Of a DNA stretch of 64,000 nucleotides, positions 62,701-64,000 are shown one piece after another. The DNA lies in the NCBI RefSeq assembly GCF_002163715.1, contig NZ_CP015698.1, positions 620,001-684,000 on the forward strand. Reading direction: 5' to 3'. Source of the stretch: Curvibacter sp. AEP1-3. Its GTDB lineage: Bacteria; Pseudomonadota; Gammaproteobacteria; Burkholderiales; Burkholderiaceae_C. Both the position numbers and the translations under genes were made by a program. Below the pieces are notes generated by a model. That model saw only the letters and a list, made by a program, of their open reading frames with translations, did not search any database and was not told the DNA's origin. The stretch's first letter is position 1, and every line of letters begins with the position of its first letter.

Positions 62701-62913
62701 GAAAACCCACCTGAGATATGGAGAGCTAGGGCAGCTAATTTAGTTGAGCAATGGCTGCGTGAAGCTGAAATTGCGACAAAGCAACTCATTCAACAAGAAT
62801 GGAGCACTATTCAGGAGTTGGCACATGAACTCCTTGCACAAGAAGTACTTTTCGAGGCTGATTTGAATAAGTTTCGGAATACTCAAACCGGCGAAATCGG
62901 TGGGAGCTTGTAA
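59788..62913 (+). CDS. Soluble double-AAA protein with FtsH-type M41 zinc protease domain
   Basis: 1041 residues, no membrane segment. N-terminal ~150-residue helical domain and linker. First AAA (about 195-400) is of ClpA/B type: GPAGTGKT at 245-252, but Walker B reads LILLENF (Glu-Asn in place of Asp-Glu). Second AAA (about 597-830) is FtsH-like: GRPGTGKT 641-648, LVFIDEID 690-697, AATNFPQNVDPALTRSGRLD; the FVG pore loop after the beta strand is missing. M41 protease: HEAGH at 852-856 and the third ligand Asp in SDLRRAT (942). The next gene starts on its stop (TAATG). Confidence 0.87.
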   Translation: MTTTYQDVLKVAKYIAQYSKRKEISEDDLSLASCFFTFSLAGGTSSDVAHGNLGQLENLVSFGPAVLLAYPLMPSLPLTEEAKKLRDAFKKSTGWKFKSSIDPTTDQVKALRALLMRDWPKVLEGFKPEDLEKAKQYALEFERAIPGALKSGRNSEEVKHVSAAPLTNETADPPEQTASAPTSESTISSYPNVFEREDGVSQIEIALRKNVRDQDAAVDELIKELRLREWGLADESRPPVFLFVGPAGTGKTLTAQTLANTERWRDKCLTLNMASMRSRNEGFALTGLRHGYESAGPGRLTQFVRKHPDALILLENFTDAHPSVQDLLIPLLTEGQLIDEYGFGDDAKRGNPDKRVVSFSRATVVLTTRAGESVYKAASYRKRLATDRQGVIAELLSNLETDQRSAESSDTTDNSRSDDQTSALQKHLGGCCLLPFQTLGLKTLQTLAQEATENLQRQLKSVKKDIDLNFPGHSLEEIAMALALSQGPVIQAIEVKQAASRLLAPAILSALGREGTKKIELSVNESGQKQLGFWSADLEAQQANLFRRSERLEFRVDQLDHPSENGTRCLILSHLVLVRVPISRDQNGDGGISLEVPDIRFDRISGHEHVKSRLKEVLDLVRPNAVNTTKPRPPKGMLLYGRPGTGKTMLAKALACEAELPFIAVTGPQLMNMRTLRKVFRLARQYAPSLVFIDEIDALGVRGKGGQETYINQLLAEMDGFVESRDGHVFVVAATNFPQNVDPALTRSGRLDLHMEVPVLDKPARMHFLSKLKKIVMLDGLALEELASLTAGMSGADLEKFVREAELLNFRRSNFELKSADLRELLNVIKHGARLTASSHLLKEQLEATAYHEAGHAVVSFVLNPNVRIQQVTIVPRGEALGFTAYDPESLQRHSFNRKEVMDLICVALAGRIAESKQFPGPTALADHGVTMGGADSGASSDLRRATDLAWQAITQWGLEEEFGWMSMSAVENPPEIWRARAANLVEQWLREAEIATKQLIQQEWSTIQELAHELLAQEVLFEADLNKFRNTQTGEIGGSL

Positions 62914-64000
62914 TGGCAGAAAGCAACTCAGATGAATTGATAGCCATTTGGGATAAAAAAATTGACGGCACACGTCGAATACTCTTCTACCGGGCGTCCT
63001 CCGAAGGCGAACGAGAGGATTACCGCAGACGAATAGAGGACTATCGCAGAGGAAAAATCATTGATCGAGATCTGTCGAAAAATTTAAACCTCGAACTAGA
63101 CAGGGTCAGCAAAACCAAAGAAAAAGTTGAAAAAAATCACGGCAACAGTATTGCATCAATATCTGGGTCTGGGGACAACCCACCCGGAGACAACGATACA
63201 CCATCTCCACCAGATGCGCCCTATCAGACTACAAAGAAACCGATACTACGTGACGAAAATCATGAGGCATATGAATACTCTAGCCATATAAATAGTGCTC
63301 CACTGGAAGTAGTCAGCGAATCAAAGTTTATTATTACAAACGACAAGCAATTTGCACAAAGAACCATTAATGGCAAAACCAGTATATACACAAAAACCGC
63401 AACGGAAATTAGCTTCTACACACGCTATATCACAAAGCGTTTCAAGATAAGTACTTCAAATTTAGAAATAGACCACTCAATTGGTCAAGATACAAACTCA
63501 GGTGCCTCACTATCGGACGCGGAACTTGCGATCATAAGCCGGGTACTCTTGCTTGAAAAGTTAAGCCTTTCGAGAAAAACTCTCAAGAAAGCCCTAGAGA
63601 TATATTCAAACACGATAGAGGTATCAGAGTCAGACCCGAATACTGATCGAGTACAAGCACAACTCTTGCCCACCAAGGCTTCAAACTTTACTCATCTAGC
63701 CGCAGTATTTCGAAAATTAATATTCAACCAACGCAGTGCTCTTCAATTTTTCGGTGGCGTGTCGGTTGTCATGGGATCAGCATATCTTTTTTGGTTAATT
63801 TGGAAAGATTTAACCCCCATTAATCCATTGATATACAACTCAGTAGATTCCGGCTTTTCGACTTTACAACCAATCTTTCTTTTGGCTGCAACGTTCTGGA
63901 TAATCTGTTTATTGCTTGTCGTGATAAACCCTCAAACCCACCAGACACGACGTGATGAAAACGCCCACGAAATGCTCAACCAAACGCTTGATCGGATCAA
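62913..64000 (+). CDS. Unknown membrane protein, 3' truncated by window edge
   Basis: ATG overlaps the protease stop (TAATG) and the frame stays open for at least 362 codons to the edge. Residues ~1-85 are very charged (EREDYRRRIEDYRRGKI) and probably helical; ~85-105 is a Gly/Asn/Pro-rich linker; a middle globular part follows; then two hydrophobic helices at about 280-297 and 324-344, and a polar stretch. It is low in GC compared with all genes to the left. No family is recognised. Coupling to the protease gene suggests a functional partner, perhaps its membrane anchor or substrate. Confidence 0.7.
   Translation, partial: MAESNSDELIAIWDKKIDGTRRILFYRASSEGEREDYRRRIEDYRRGKIIDRDLSKNLNLELDRVSKTKEKVEKNHGNSIASISGSGDNPPGDNDTPSPPDAPYQTTKKPILRDENHEAYEYSSHINSAPLEVVSESKFIITNDKQFAQRTINGKTSIYTKTATEISFYTRYITKRFKISTSNLEIDHSIGQDTNSGASLSDAELAIISRVLLLEKLSLSRKTLKKALEIYSNTIEVSESDPNTDRVQAQLLPTKASNFTHLAAVFRKLIFNQRSALQFFGGVSVVMGSAYLFWLIWKDLTPINPLIYNSVDSGFSTLQPIFLLAATFWIICLLLVVINPQTHQTRRDENAHEMLNQTLDRI

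Larger units (their letters stand above)
38926..64000. mobile_element. Genomic island integrated at tRNA-Pro(GGG), right end outside window
   Basis: The left boundary is the tRNA fragment, with a tyrosine recombinase 187 bases inside. Base composition inside is visibly more AT-rich than the core genes to the left, most clearly after 62.9 kb. No copy of the two repeat families common between 10 and 34 kb was seen inside it. Cargo: a D-Ala-D-Ala use cassette and a conflict-type gene set. No conjugation or phage structural genes appear in the visible part. Confidence 0.8.

Overview
The window reads as a chromosomal segment of a betaproteobacterium, most likely Comamonadaceae close to Rhodoferax or Acidovorax. 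The reasons are a phaC-phaA-phaB polyhydroxybutyrate cluster, a zapA-6S RNA neighbourhood, a long riboswitch-controlled cobalamin salvage operon, and many copies of a short interspersed repeat of the kind I associate with this family. Bases 1 to about 38.9 kb are ordinary core chromosome. From 38.93 kb to the right edge the DNA is a genomic island.

Core part. 0-2.3 kb: two related HDOD signalling proteins flank nth (endonuclease III). 2.3-9.6 kb: a minus-strand block with a xylose-type ABC importer (xylF, xylH, xylG), a ROK regulator, an FG-GAP repeat protein and a vanadium-haloperoxidase/PAP2 protein. 9.8-25.9 kb: a minus-strand cobalamin region. One cobalamin riboswitch precedes btuB, cobB, a leaderless corrinoid-binding protein, cobU, btuF, btuC, btuD, cobO, cbiB, cobD, a secreted alpha/beta hydrolase and cobQ. 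A second riboswitch precedes cobT, cobS and cobC. Many of these genes overlap by 1-4 bases and look translationally coupled. 25.9-38.9 kb: a ZapB-like gene, zapA, 6S RNA, a TauE/SafE exporter, an HD-GYP protein, the PHB genes, pgeF, a zeta-class GST, an ABM protein, a fumarylpyruvate-hydrolase-like enzyme, a Nudix hydrolase, an exonuclease/GIY-YIG fusion, an EcsC-like protein and tdk.

Island. A 45-base 3' piece of tRNA-Pro(GGG) lies directly before a tyrosine recombinase, so the island entered that tRNA gene; its far end is beyond the window. The first cargo (40.9-48.3 kb) is an RpiR/MurR regulator, a complete dipeptide ABC importer and a VanX/DdpX D-Ala-D-Ala dipeptidase, a probable peptidoglycan-dipeptide use cassette. 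The second cargo (49.0 kb to the edge) is a multigene set that looks like an undescribed conflict or defence system. It holds a DUF4062-STAND protein with a lysine-less P-loop, three membrane proteins sharing a SLATT-like four-helix module (with tandem PGDYG domains, with a SLOG-like domain, or alone), an ABCG-type transporter with a lectin-like tail, a soluble double-AAA protease of FtsH/M41 type, and a further membrane protein cut by the window edge.

The other standout is a structured repeat present five times between 17.6 and 23.0 kb. Each copy has a nearly constant core of about 42 bases enclosed by 20-27 bp inverted arms whose sequence differs at every site. One copy lies in frame inside cobB, one supplies the stop codon of btuD, and two lie at the 5' end of btuF.
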